53,541 nt of DNA from Helochares maculicollis (lineage: Eukaryota > Arthropoda > Insecta > Coleoptera > Hydrophilidae): the NCBI GenBank assembly GCA_033557835.1, contig JAWQRO010000129.1, positions 1 to 53,541 on the forward strand, in the 5' to 3' direction. The notes beneath the pieces are model-generated. The model ran no database searches and had not been told where the DNA came from. It saw only the letters and a program-made list of their open reading frames with translations. Shown here piece by piece: positions 25,106 to 37,233 of this stretch. The stretch's first letter is position 1. Every line of letters starts with the position of its first letter. A program made the position numbers and the translations under genes.

Positions 25106-25868
25106 TGTATTATTAGATTATTTAATACTTTGATCTAACTCACTCTTACTACTCCTAAAATTAAGCATTTTTCTAATTAAATGCCAGAATATGAACCTAC
25201 ATCTTGGTATTGATTTTTCATCTCATCTCTCTCATCATGAGATAAAGATGCTGCAATTACTATGTATGACATTCATTATTGCATAATATAATTTTGGTTG
25301 ATTTACATGAATATATGTGATAAATTAATAAGAAAATTATTATTTGTATGTTTATTTGTACAAAATACAATCATTTTCCTAATTTATTGGAGGTTATGTT
25401 GACAAAATATCGACGGCTAGGGATGCGAGTGAAAGATAGGGATGTACATGTAATAATTGAATATTATTATGGGAACATAACAAAAATAGAGATAAAATTG
25501 TTGTTACACTGAATAGAATAGTAGCAAGTAAGTGGATAGATTTTGAATTGTTGATTTAAATTGAGCAAATATTTTTAGTGCAGATCCCCTTAGAAGATGA
25601 AACAATTAGTTCCAATTCGATTTTTCACTTTTTTTACAAAGAATGAGACTGCATCTGAAAACGGGTCAGATTCTTTAGCTTGGTGACTTGAGTTTTTCCT
25701 TTTTAGTTAAAAACAAAAAGTGAACACCAGATTATCAAATGTATATACCAATAGATTAGCCTTTATTTTTTTTTAAACACAGTAATAGAGGATTCTTTAG
25801 TATGATATATTCAAAGATTATTAAAAAAATATATTTTATTTTTAAATACAGTAAAAATGTTTTTAACA
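25106..25868. other. Intergenic spacer between fucosyltransferase and zinc-finger gene
   Basis: It contains the likely fucosyltransferase promoter and the zinc-finger gene 3' UTR. No specific element could be assigned. Confidence 0.4.
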
Positions 25869-28800
25869 TCAAGTGCTAATTGGAGTATTTTGTAAAATTT
25901 GATGTCTCCTTTTCAAATGTGAATGTAAAGATCCGTTTTGAGTAAACGCAGCTCCACAAAATTTACATACGTGAGGCTTTTCTCCAGTATGAGATAAAAT
26001 GTGCGTTTTCAAAGTTCCAGGTTGCAGGAACTTTTTAGCACAAATATGACATTCATGTTTTCTATCACTTGTATGAGACTTCATATGCACCTAAAATAAT
26101 AATTATGAGTTAAGTTATTTGGCCAAGTGTATACTTATGAAAAGCATGTGATATTTGTTCAATATTGAATCTAAACTAAATATTTCAGGTTAATTCACTC
26201 CTAAACTAGATTTAGATCTAAGAAAAAAGTTTTAAGATTTATGGATTAAAGCAAATTTTCTATTATTGATGCATGTTATTAACCTTAAATTTTGAAAACA
26301 CATTTAGCACTAATGATAGTAAAATGCAAATGCAAAATTCGAATCGAAATAGGAATATTCATCAAAATTATTTCTTGATTGGCATTCGTTATTGTTTTTC
26401 CATTTTTGTATTAGTTATTTGTATTGTTTTAGACTTGTTAAGTTGTATCAACATACCTGACATCTCACTAGAGATGTATTAACATCATAACTATTATATA
26501 TTTCAACTTACCCTTAAATGACTAGCAGCAATATACTTCTTTGGACATAGTGTACATGCATATGGCCTGTCTCCAGTATGATACCGAATATGAGTGTCTC
26601 TATCATCCTTTTGTCGAAATGCTTTTCCACAATGCCAACATTTATATGGGCGCTCTCCAGTATGCCGTAAACTATGTTTTCGAAGCTGTCTACTGGCTGA
26701 AAGTAGTTGTGCATTTTTAATTAAATGATACTAACGCTTCTTCATATTATTATATTATTATTTTAACTCTCATATTTGCCAAATTATATTCTGTGAAGCA
26801 AAACAAAAAGAATTTTTTAAATTTTTAAAAAAAGGAAACAATGCAAACCAAACAAAAAACATATATGATATGTATGAAAATGTCATAAAAGTATATTTAA
26901 AATGTTCATTGAATGATATAACTGAATTAAAAATAGGAATGAGATGATTAGTCAAATAAATGAGTCTAATGATAAATCACATGACTTTGCTTTAATAATG
27001 GTTCAGCCCCTGAAGTTGCTTACACGAAATACAAATGGATCGTCGCTCCATGTACAAGAAATTAAACACTTTATACAAAACAACAATATTGTCATCTCTC
27101 TTCTCTTTGGGACACTTTACCAACGAAAAATCACATTAAATTCCCAAAATACAAAGAATATCCTATAAACCGGAAAAACATAACAAGAGATAATATTAAA
27201 CATCAGTTAGTGGAGAACTACAACAAAAAATACTGCTAAGCTATTGTAATTGATCATATAATACAATATTAAATGTATTCTCCATATATAGCACTGCTCC
27301 CCAAGCATTGTCAAAGAAGAATAAAACTTAGGCTTCTCTCAACCTTAGGCAAAAGATTATTGTTGAAAAAGATTTCAACACCAAGCAACAGCAATGTGGT
27401 TTAAGGGATCACTGGGCCAGAGGACAGGAGAGTATCCCCAGTGTTAAGCGTGCACATTAACAATTTTTGAACAAAGAAACTAAGGAACTGGTCGACCGAC
27501 GTAAGAAAAACACCTGACTTAATTGACTTCCGCCTATTCAAAAATTTAAACCCAAATTTATGCACAGCCGGCCCTGACACAAACTAGTTGGTGATCATTC
27601 ATCAATAATTGTAACCATATCATCACAAATCATACTAAAGCTTACTCTACATTGAAAACAAAAACAGAAAATACTTGCAGCAAAGTATTAACCAAATATA
27701 GCACAGCTCAAATAAAAGGTACAGTGTGGATTCTAGCCATTGAACTGTAGCATTTTGTCTGGGCTGCAACTTCTAGTCGAACTAATAAATTAAAAAACTG
27801 TCTGACTGCTTTAAAAGCAAAAATAGCCGAAGAAAAAAGACTAGGAAAACATTGGCAAAACAATTAAGTAAGCTACAGAAAATAAAAGGACACTCTTGAT
27901 AAAGCAAGCAACAATATCTAGAAGATGATGATAACAGTGACAAATGACAGTACATAAAAATACTTGAAATATCTTGACATAGTCACCAACATTCAACACA
28001 GAAGGCAGCATTATTTTTGAAAAGGCCATTAATTAATTATACACCAGTCAAAGAGCTAAATGGTTTGTGAGCAAAGATTCATCAAGAAAAAACAACAGCA
28101 TTTTAAAGAAAATGCATTCAAACCATTTCTTTACAAAATCTAAGATGAACTAAGCTGCCAGACTAAATTCACCCAACCTAACAAGCTAACTAAACAAGTT
28201 AACCCAACAGGAATTACATCAAGATATCAACAAAGAAATCAACCTCAAAAATTTTCCAGATTTTAATATTAGTTTTAATGAACTACCCCAAACTGCAATC
28301 AAACATGTGACAGATGTTCAATGTCATCACTACAATTTGACTATTTGAATAACTGAACATTTTCAAAAATTATTATGATCCCAAAACAAAATAAACCAAC
28401 AGAAGATCTTACAGATAAGCCATAAGCCTGCTCCCAATCCTGTCAAAAGTCTGCAAAAATTTGTATTAAAAAAGTCACTAAATAACAACAAAATAATTCT
28501 ATGCTATTAATTTGAGTTCAGAAATAAACATGATGCACCCACGCAGATATATAGGAAATTACGCAAACTTTCGACAAAGTCAAAAATAAAACACCACTTA
28601 CCCTACCAGATCTATGAAATAATAAAGTCGTACATATCAGATAAACATTTCTTTGTCAAACATCATGGGAAAATTACTCATCTAAACCAACATTGACTCT
28701 AGTGCAGCAAAGCAGTGTTTTGGATCCCTTTTTATTTTAAAAATAATGTCTCAGCCTCCCACTGATTTCAAAGTTCATAAGATAAACTCTAGCAATGATT

Positions 28801-31800
28801 AAAATAATGGAGGATAAAAGTGAACACATATAAGTCGAAACATATTACATTCACCAAAAGAAAAAACAGTCCTTCTATTAAATTATATGGTAGCAAACTT
28901 AAACATAGAGATAAAAACAAAATATTTGGAAATGTACTTGGAAAGAAAACAACAATATCTCAAATTTCTGTAACAATAAACTACTCATTTACAAGAGTAT
29001 AATAAAGCCAGTATGGTACTCAATTGGGAGATATCGCGAGCAATATATCATAAGGTATCCATCCCAATTGCTGAAATCAACTTGTAGGAAACCCTCAATA
29101 AATGAATACATAAAAACGCTATTTTTAAAACGCAACTTGTGAAAAAACGTCATTGAAGAAAAATTATACATTGCAGAAATTGTTTCAAAGCATTGTTCCT
29201 GAATATATAAATCAAAAACAAACTAGGGCTTTTAGACATGCAACTGCACTTGTTAAATATCTCTATAGATTCATACTTAGAAAAACCAGTTAAATAAATG
29301 TTGCTTTTAATACTTACAAGCAAATGATGAGTCACATACTGTACATTTATATGGCCTCTCTCCTGTATGAATCCTCATATGAATAGATAAATTAACATTT
29401 GTTATACATCCACGACCACATATAGTACACACATATGGTTTTTCTCCTGAAATGTATTTGATAATTATTAGATAACTAAAAATCATTAAATTCTTGAACA
29501 ATATGAGTGTTACTGAAAATTATTTTTAATGAATTTATTGTCTCTATTCTACCTGTATGACTTCTTAAATGCACAGTCAGATTAGAAGCTTGGGAAAATG
29601 TTTTATCACAAATATTGCACTTGTGTTGCTTTTCATTACCATGTGTGAATTTGTGTTTATGCAACGAGCTTGGACGTGCAAAACTTTTGTTACAAATTTC
29701 ACAAGAAAACGGCCTTTCGCCAGTATGAGATCTCATATGCACTATCAATAATTGATTTTGGCGATATCTAAAAGAATCAAATTTTATTACGGTAATATTA
29801 ACCAAAACTTTTGGGACACAGTCAAATGAAAACCTAATATTCACCATAAATCACATTCCTTGCAAAAATTGGCATCTCTGTTAGTACATACTGATAGTAC
29901 CATCTATATAAGGAGAAAGGACGAATGCATAGTGAAAACAGGTCTACACAGTTGCTACTTCAGTTTACCAATTTTTGCGAAGAAAATGTTTTGTGGTGGA
30001 TATTCAGTTCTCATTTGGCTATTCTCAACATATCAAATTATTTTATTGATGTCATGATTTTTCAATAGGTATATAGGCAAGCTGCTGCACCCTACAAAAC
30101 CTTAAACTTAAACCCTTATTCTGAATTACTGTAAAATTTTTTGTACATAAAAGTCCATAATTTTAATAAATATTAAAATTTTGTAAAATAATCTCATAAC
30201 TTCATACTAAACACTAAAAACTTAGTTATAGTATTTAACTTCTAAAGAGAATAAAACATATGGTGATATGTATTATAAGGGCTAGACCATATATACATTT
30301 TTGATTACAACTCGCCAGTGCAACAAAATGTCCTCATTTTTAGTGAGACTAAAATTTTAAGCAGCATAAATAACAATCAACGTACCTTTTTCCACAAATG
30401 GTACATTTATAGTTTTTTTCTGTAGTACTATCTTCTGAATGGTTCTCTTTGAAATGCTTTTTTAAAGTTTTCAGATTTGAATATGCAGCGTTACACACCT
30501 GAAATAATAATATGCTAGAAACTTTGTGTAGGTACATTTATAGTGTTTAAACACATACAGTGCATGAAAAGATTTCTCCAATTTTAGCTATGTTGATATT
30601 TTCAATTTTTGTCAAAGAGTGCGTATCCATATGTTTTTCAAGATCAGACGAAGAACACATTTTTCCACAAAAACTGCAAAAGCACTTTGTTTGACCTGTA
30701 TGGACTTTTGTGTGTTCTCCTAAACTCCATTCATCTGTTAAGTAATTTGTTATAGATGTAAATAAACTAATTGCTAACTCAAATGTCCAAACAAAAGATT
30801 ATATATTGTAAGCAATATTAGAAATAAAACATGAATTACCTTTAAACATCTCTTCACAAAACTGACACTTGTACAAGTGAGTTAAACCAAACCCATCACA
30901 AGCTTCTTCGGAATTATTTTGTATATGCATTATATTCTGTTCAGATTCCCAAGTAGCTGGTAAACATTGTTCTGCAATTGTTTGCAAGCTTTGCATAGTT
31001 TCCGCGAGATCAGTAACCACTGAAAGTAGGAATCATACAGTAGAATATTGGAAAGCTATGTTTTAAAATCCTCAAAAATTTACCTGTATTTTCAGAAGTA
31101 AAATTTTCTACAAGCGAATGTGCATGATCATCATTAAAAATGTCACTAAAAATTGAAGCCTGATGTAAATCTTCACTGTTATTAAATATGTTATCATTTT
31201 TAACAGGAATAATTTGATGTGATGCGTGCAAGTTTACTGTCTCCATATTTAGACTATTTATGTATTGTCGCAAAGTGTGATCTGATTTTTCACATAATTG
31301 TTTGAATGTAAACGCTCTGTTAATCATCTGCAGACACTGGGTGCAAATTTGATCGGGGAGACCATCACCTTCAACAATCTAAAATTGAAAACAATTGTTT
31401 CATATTAGATCCATATCTACAAATGCTGGAAAAGGTTTGCACTATGACACTACTTTATGTCTCAGTGGTCTACTTGTTAGGCTCAGATATTCGGTAGTGG
31501 TTAAGTAGTTTTGTAGTATAGCTTCAAGCAATGTTTAAATAAGGACCAATGCTTAGGAAAAAAATGGCTCTTGCACTAGGTGATGCTTGATCATGTGTAT
31601 TACCAGGAAGTACAAAAACATTTAAAAGGAAAATTTCACTCTAGACGACAATGAAAAGGAAAGAAGTTCACAAGCGTCTTGCTGTGAGGGAAATGCTTCA
31701 CAAAAGTAAAGGAGTGAGCTACCAACAGATTGATTTTAGCAATTAGCTTTTTTCCTATACATATATCAAATATATTGATGCAATTTTGAAAAAAATGTAT

Positions 31801-33529
31801 CCTCAGATCTGTATGTCTCAAATATTAAAACAAAATTTTTAATGGTCCAAATAGGAATATTTTTCAATGGCTAACCTATTAGCCTATTTAAAACCCCATT
31901 GATTTCCAAAACAGACTTTTTCTGAAAGCAGTAAATTTTTATTTAACCTTTGAATAACAATGCGTGGTTTCTTGATAATCTCTGACATACAATTTTTATA
32001 ATAACTTGTTTATTGTACCCTTTAACAAAATTGCCACTAGCTATTTGTAGTTATATGCTTATGCATATTAACTCTCAGTATATTGTAACTTGTAATCAAG
32101 TATTTAACACATTAAACTCCCATGCTGCTGCCATTTGAGAACAACAAATTTCGAAGAAAATGTCCAAGCAATACATAAAGTCTAAGTCAGATAGACATTG
32201 TATAAAAATTTGGACAGCTTCTGATGTAAAAAACAACACATTTATGCCTGTAAGTTAATACTGGTGCACCTGATGGTGTAACAAAGACAAACCAATATTA
32301 TAGCAGTTGTTTTTGTTTTGTACACTTGCTAATTATTTGTTGAGTAAAATAAAAAAACCTCACCCTATTTGTTATATTACTAAAAAAACAAATGAGAACC
32401 GTATCAAACCAACGTGATGATAACACATTTTATCTATCAAGACAAAATTAAATCAAAGACGATTCAACAATATAATGAAACTAACGGCGAGTTTGACAAT
32501 ACTGTTAAATTAATAAGACAACATATGCGTAGCAGAATAACACTACACTCACTATACAGACTATTTATGAATATTATCTCTACTTACTCTTTGCATGGTT
32601 TTGTGGTGCAAGTTTTTAAAAAAGTCTGATTGAAAAAAATCATTTTTCACTATCAAAAATATGTGCAAAATATAAATTTCATAGTTTGTATGTTAAATTG
32701 GCTCCCAAATACTGTATGTTAACCATAATAAAAATGTTATAGATATTATATAAGTTCAGTTTCCTTTGAAACTGTATTGATAATTAATATTAACATAATT
32801 AATAAACAAACCAAATTATTAGGGATCCTGACAAGGTATTGATATCAGCATTTAAGGGCTAAAGAAATAAATCCAATTTCAACATTTCCAAAGAGATCAA
32901 TATCTAAAATTAAATATTAATCTACAATTCACGGAAGCGAATCTGCGGGTGATTACTAAATATCAGCATACTATACTCTGATACGAAGCTCGCTAAACAG
33001 CCCTTCATAGAAGAAAAAAAAGTCAATACTCGCTAACCCACAAAGAGAAAAGCATGGGGTTTTAAGTCATCAAACCTTAAATGTGTCTTAGATTAAGATG
33101 CTGTGGGTTGTTTTAGGGGAAACATGATGGCATGATCAAATATTACGTTAGTACTTTTCTAAGCAAATTATATTATGCATGCTAACTTATATAAATTAAT
33201 ACTGTCGAGATCACAGTTATTAGTGTGATAACAACAAGTTTTTGTTCAAAGAATGGTGTAAGACAGAGCAGTTTAAACAGAATATTCATTGCTTAAAAAT
33301 CCCACAAATAACGACAGGTGAAAGTATGGGGTCAGTAAGCTAATTATTAATACTTGTTCTCTAAAATTTTCTTAAAAGCATTTTAAGCTGATTAAACTTA
33401 TTAGAGAATTCTTAGAATTACCTGAATTGTTGCACAGGACATTAACATATTTGATAGATTATTACCGAATATGGGGTTAAGTCCAACTTTTTCACATAAA
33501 CACGCACGACATATTCTATCTAATTTCAT
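25869..33529 (-). CDS. ZAD-C2H2 zinc-finger protein, complete (9 exons, 540 aa, 12 fingers)
   Basis: Exons from the 5' end: 33422-33529, 31084-31378, 30840-31019, 30559-30734, 30386-30498, 29553-29767, 29318-29446, 26512-26696, 25869-26090. All junctions are GT-AG and in phase; the sum is 1623 nt. The N-terminus is a zinc-finger-associated domain: ICRAC (residues 6-10) in exon 1 and CTQC (48-51) in exon 2 supply its four zinc-binding Cys. An acidic Asn/Asp/His-rich linker follows to ~180. Twelve C2H2 fingers then run almost to the C-terminus, several joined by HTGERPY or HTGEKP linkers, from YKCQFC...H to HVCKFC...H. ZAD proteins are insect nuclear DNA-binding factors that dimerise through the ZAD. 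The DNA target cannot be read and no one-to-one fly orthologue is recognised. Fingers 1, 4, 8 and 10 are split by introns. Confidence 0.93.
26990..29150 (+). mobile_element. Decayed jockey-like non-LTR retrotransposon in zinc-finger intron 7
   Basis: The plus strand begins with LKLLTRNTNGSSLHVQE, which matches the L-x-x-x-x-W-N-A-N-G start of a jockey-type endonuclease domain. Later frames give KPTEDLTDKP (for the K-P-x-x-x-x-S-Y-R-P-I-S-L-L region of reverse transcriptase), FRNKHDAPTQI, HITFTKRKNSPSIKLYGSK with a following NKIFGNVLGKK, and IIKPVWYSIGRYRASN with a C-terminal tail. The order is right for ORF2 of a jockey-clade element. Many stops show it is dead. It is antisense to its host gene. 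The RNase H part was not identified and no poly(A) tail was seen. Confidence 0.75.
31379..32120. other. Zinc-finger gene intron 1, proximal part
   Basis: No exon is recognised. The plus strand at 31650-31745 has a short open run (MKRKEVHKRLAVREMLHKSK) of unknown origin, possibly transposon debris. Confidence 0.35.
32130..32640 (+). mobile_element. PiggyBac-type transposase remnant in zinc-finger intron 1
   Basis: Plus-strand frames give KSKSDRHCIKIWTASDVKN, resembling the K-P-x-K-x-G-I-K-x-W-x-x-x-D block of piggyBac transposases. At 32414-32629 follows DKIKSKTIQQYNETNGEFDN and then RQHMRSRITLHSLYRLFMN, resembling the I-x-x-Y-N-x-x-x-G-G-V-D block and the following R-x-x-R-R-W/P-x-x-x-F-x-x-x-I-D stretch. 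The last catalytic Asp position (G-G-V-D) reads G-E-F-D. Stops separate the two parts, so it is dead. No inverted repeats or TTAA ends were located. Confidence 0.65.
32641..33421. other. Zinc-finger gene intron 1, distal part
   Basis: A+T-rich sequence with no exon or repeat recognised. Confidence 0.45.
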
Positions 33530-35403
33530 AGTTAGTTTAGAAAATTAAATTTTACAATAATCATTACAGTTAAATATTTTACTTCTTGAACAGGTATTAA
33601 ACAATTTATTTGGAAGTTGAAAACAAGGTTATGGTTGATGACAAGTTCTTCTTTTTGTTCTGCGGTCATATTTTAACATGTGAACAGGGTGTAAGCCCTT
33701 AATTTTGGATATCAAAATTTATCAGTATATTTTGTAGTGAGGTGTTTTGTAACATTCGATTGTAATTTATACAAACTATGATTTTTCATGCGGCTATGTA
33801 TTTTACATACATTAACAAGTGAACATTTACTTTAGTCTATCGGAAAGTAGCAGTTATTAATGTATATTTAGTGTGTTTTAAACGTTGTATAACATAATGA
33901 TTTTTCTATCAAAATAGCAATTTAATATTGCTAATCGTTCAATTAAATGGCTGTCATTGTAACACTGAATTCTTGCAATTACAGAGCAATTATGTGTTAT
34001 TCACTAAACGTACAAAGCAACGCTGCAAAAATTAATGCTTACTCGATATCTATTTCTTGCTAAATATAACCAAGTTGAGGCCTATTTGTTAGCTGCTAGT
34101 TGTTTATTTAAATATTTTATTAATAATTCAATTTATTCAAACTAATGATTTCTTAAATTCTCTATGCTTCAATATATTTTTCTGGAAATATTAAACATTT
34201 TCTAAAAAATGCAATAATACAAACAAAACCATTATCATTTAAAAAAGCAATAATATAATAATAATAATTAATACAATTAAAGCACACAAATGTAGTAATT
34301 TGACCTAAAGCAATAAACATTTAAGAACGAATTTGTATTTCTACGGTTTCTGGAGAATTAAAAATCATACAAGGTTTTTCTAGCAGAACGTCACATCAAA
34401 AAGAAATGCATAACGAGATAATTAAAAATTCATATTGAATTCGATTCAATACAAACCTCCAAAATAATTATTCGAAATGCCAATGAAAGATTTTTTAAAG
34501 TTTTGCTAGTATGTTTTTATATTGTCTTAGCAAGTGGGATGATTAATAATATAATAAAGTTATACTCAGATATTTTTGTCAATACAATCCAACAACGATA
34601 GTTTAAAAAGTCATAGCGTAGATTTTTACGAAAGTTAATTATTTAGCTACTTTGTTATTTATGTCAAGGTGAATCGAAAGTTGACTTTCAATCATACTCA
34701 TTTTGTTGTATTGAATGATTTGGCATATAATTGTGTATTTCTTTTTAGTGAATTTTTCGAGAGCCTGAAAATTTTTTACAGAAAATGTCATTTTCAAGAG
34801 TAAATATCCAATTTTTGCCAGCCAATCGTAGGAGCGGTCGTAATTCGAACGAGCACAATTCTTTTCAAATGCCTAAAACAAAAAGTTTGCTATTGTGACT
34901 AATGCTAATCGAAAATCCCCATAAAGAAATTTGCTGATGATTATGGACTAAGAATCATTTGTCATGAGCGTCGATTTTACGTATGCTTCACTAATTGTGC
35001 CTATGCGAGAACATAGTGTGAATTTTGTACCCCTTTCTCATTAAATATATATGTAATGCTTAATAAAAGTACAAGTTTATTAAAGAGCATATATGTCAAA
35101 AACCGTAATAAACACATAGAAATCGTCATAGATTTATTGAACAACCTAATAAAATAATGTTGGTGTTTAATAAAATCAAGTGTACTGCAAATTATAAAAT
35201 CAAGTCTTCTGCAAATTCCCATCGTTACTTATGGCAACCAAACAATAACAAGTGAGCTATTAAAAGAGCATTTGTTTAAATTCATTTATTAAACAGTAAA
35301 ACATATATGCATTTGAAAATCTAGGTAATCGAATACGAACGGTATATTTTCCTAAAAAAATATATTGTCAACACTGCAATAATATTACTTTAGTATTATT
35401 GCA
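33530..35403. promoter_or_regulatory. Divergent intergenic region (zinc-finger gene and 312-aa gene)
   Basis: The two flanking genes are transcribed away from each other, so both promoters are expected here. No TATA box or known operator could be assigned. A lone mariner-like terminal repeat lies at 35131-35149 and possible transposase debris at 34790-34890; the rest shows nothing recognisable. Confidence 0.4.
35131..35149. repeat. Solo mariner-type terminal repeat
   Basis: GATTTATTGAACAACCTAA followed by TA closely matches the right ends of the irritans-like mariners at 7331 and 13662 (AACTTATTGARCARYCTRG). No matching left end is seen within about 1.5 kb. Confidence 0.4.
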
Positions 35404-36519
35404 ATGGTCCCAATAAAAAGCTCGCAAATATCTCCAAGTGAAAAGAAAATAATTTATCTGAAGGCAAATTTTTCCAATTTGTCACATGGTTTATTACAAT
35501 CAAGTGAGTTTTTGGTCTTATTATTATTATCAAACTTTAAATCATGTTCAAGTGTATTTTTGCTTTTGATGTTAATAGTTTTTTTGTGCCCTTTGGTGGA
35601 AAATGAAAAAGTACTGCAAACGCAGGTTTCTGCATATACGTAATTTCTAAGTCTGGGTAAATAATGAACCTTGCTTTTAGGTGAGGCTGAAAACAATTTA
35701 TTAGGAAAATTTGGTTGGATTAGATTGGGAGACGTAGATATACCTTACATTTTTCGAGCAGATGGAAAATATTGCGCTGCAAGAATAGTGGAGATGCAAT
35801 TACTCAGAAAGTTTGAAATTCTTCTTCATAAGGACATTTACACGTGCGCAAAAATTAGATGTTGGCAAATGACCAGTGGAGAAGCGAATTTATTTAACGA
35901 AATCAATTTTTGTCATTGCGATGGAATGTACGGAAGAACGCATTTTAAGGACACTGATATTTTAATAAAATTAGAAGATGTGCAACAATACCAAGTCTTT
36001 CTCAGTAATTGTTATAGCAAATTAACAAATACCAATATTGATAAAACTAAGAAATGCGGATTTGTTAAGATAAATAACGATTCCATTGTACCATATACAA
36101 TGGTTAATACAACGATGTATTTACCCTTATTTTATTTTGAAGGAGAAGTTGACGATGTAAAGCCATTTGCAATTGAAATAAGAGGGTGGGATTTAGCGTA
36201 TCTTAAGTTCTGCTGTAAAACACAAGGTATTAAAAATGCTCTGTATGACCATGACGTCTGCGAAGTCGTTAGTTTAGAGGAAATCAAGAAACATTTTCCT
36301 GCAGAAACCTCGTTCGAAATTTATTGGCCGCACAAAGTTGTGAACGATTTGCTGCTTCCAAGAACTGCATCCCAAATTACCGCTAAACCAAATTATTACA
36401 ATAGAAAAATTTCTGAAATTCGCAACGCACCGTTTAATATTTTCAATAAAAACCCATTGAACTCCCAATTGAACAGTTTTCCCGCAATTGGAAAGAAACA
36501 CCAACACGACGCAAATTAA
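35404..36519 (+). CDS. Two-exon gene for a 312-aa protein of unknown function
   Basis: Exon 1 (35404-35503) ends TCA-A|GTGAGT and joins exon 2 (35681-36519) at CTTTTAG|GT, giving 313 codons including TAA. I do not recognise the family. Without splicing, exon 1 would run into a Leu-rich stretch that looks like translated intron. The protein has a Ser/Lys-rich start (MVPIKSSQISPSEKK), then a mixed globular part with spaced Cys and aromatic residues: DVDIPYIFRADGKYCAAR, NEINFCHCDGMYGRTHF, PLFYFEGEVDD and RGWDLAYLKFCCKTQGI. An Asn/Pro-rich disordered tail of ~45 residues follows. There is no signal peptide or membrane segment, so it is probably cytosolic or nuclear. Two FEGE/W-D-L type segments may be domain cores. 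The splice model is well supported; function is unknown. Confidence 0.82.
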
Positions 36520-37233
36520 ATTAAGAACTATGAAATCATAATTTATATTAATATAAAACGATAGAAAAACTTGCATTGAAAATGTAAATTACTTATGGTT
36601 TCCGTTTGGAAGTACACCATGAGCGAAAGCAGTTTACACTGGATGGCGTTAGATTTTAATTATGATGTATTTTAAAATATTGCCATTTTGTCTACTTATA
36701 AGTTCATTTTCGTCACATTTATCGTTAATTTTTAATCAAATTTTAAGAACAAACACTTTAAAAAATCTGTGGTATTAATATATATTATAGGATATAAATT
36801 AGTACGTCTACTCAAAAATTATAATCATAAGTAATAAAATTATTATTATAAAAAAATGTTAATTTTGTTAATCAAAAATGCAAATACATAAATATCGCTC
36901 TCAATGGTTTTAACACGTACATTGACATTTATAAAGTAAAAAATCTTCAACTATAAAAATATTAAATTTGAATTGGTTGAAAACTAGTAACTATTTTTGT
37001 CTCATGCTTGGAGCGTGACGATCAAGTTCGTTTTAAAACGGTGGGAATTCCTCCTTGCCTGGCGTATTAGTTGAGTTTTATTACTTTTATCTGCTTTATA
37101 CTCGTAGTCTGGTCGTGCTACATGTCTATCTTCATCCGATGTCAAACGGAGGAAGAAGAAACTTGAATAAAAGCATAAATGTGGATAAAATTTAATTCTT
37201 GAGTTCTAGTGCGGTGTGTTAGTAGTAGGTGAA
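36520..37233 (+). promoter_or_regulatory. ModSP-like gene upstream region
   Basis: This region lies between the 312-aa gene's stop and the protease signal-peptide exon, both on the plus strand. It contains a kB-like site (37043-37052), a GATA motif (AGATAA on the minus strand, 37087-37092) and a second GATA-type match (GAAGATAGA on the minus strand, 37126-37134). A TTTATAC element lies near 37096. The transcription start is not determined. Confidence 0.5.
37043..37052 (+). promoter_or_regulatory. kB-like (Rel/NF-kB) motif
   Basis: GGGAATTCCT fits the Rel-family consensus GGGRNNYYCN used by insect Dorsal, Dif and Relish. It lies about 180 bp upstream of the protease ATG. A GATA motif starts 35 bp downstream, a pairing known from insect immune promoters. 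Presence is seen; function is inferred. Confidence 0.45.

Noticed and set aside
34790..34890. Possible pogo/Tigger transposase remnant (NIQFLPAN then I-R-T-x-x-x-L-F-K)
   Set aside because: Only two short blocks in different frames resemble the family; this is too weak to annotate.
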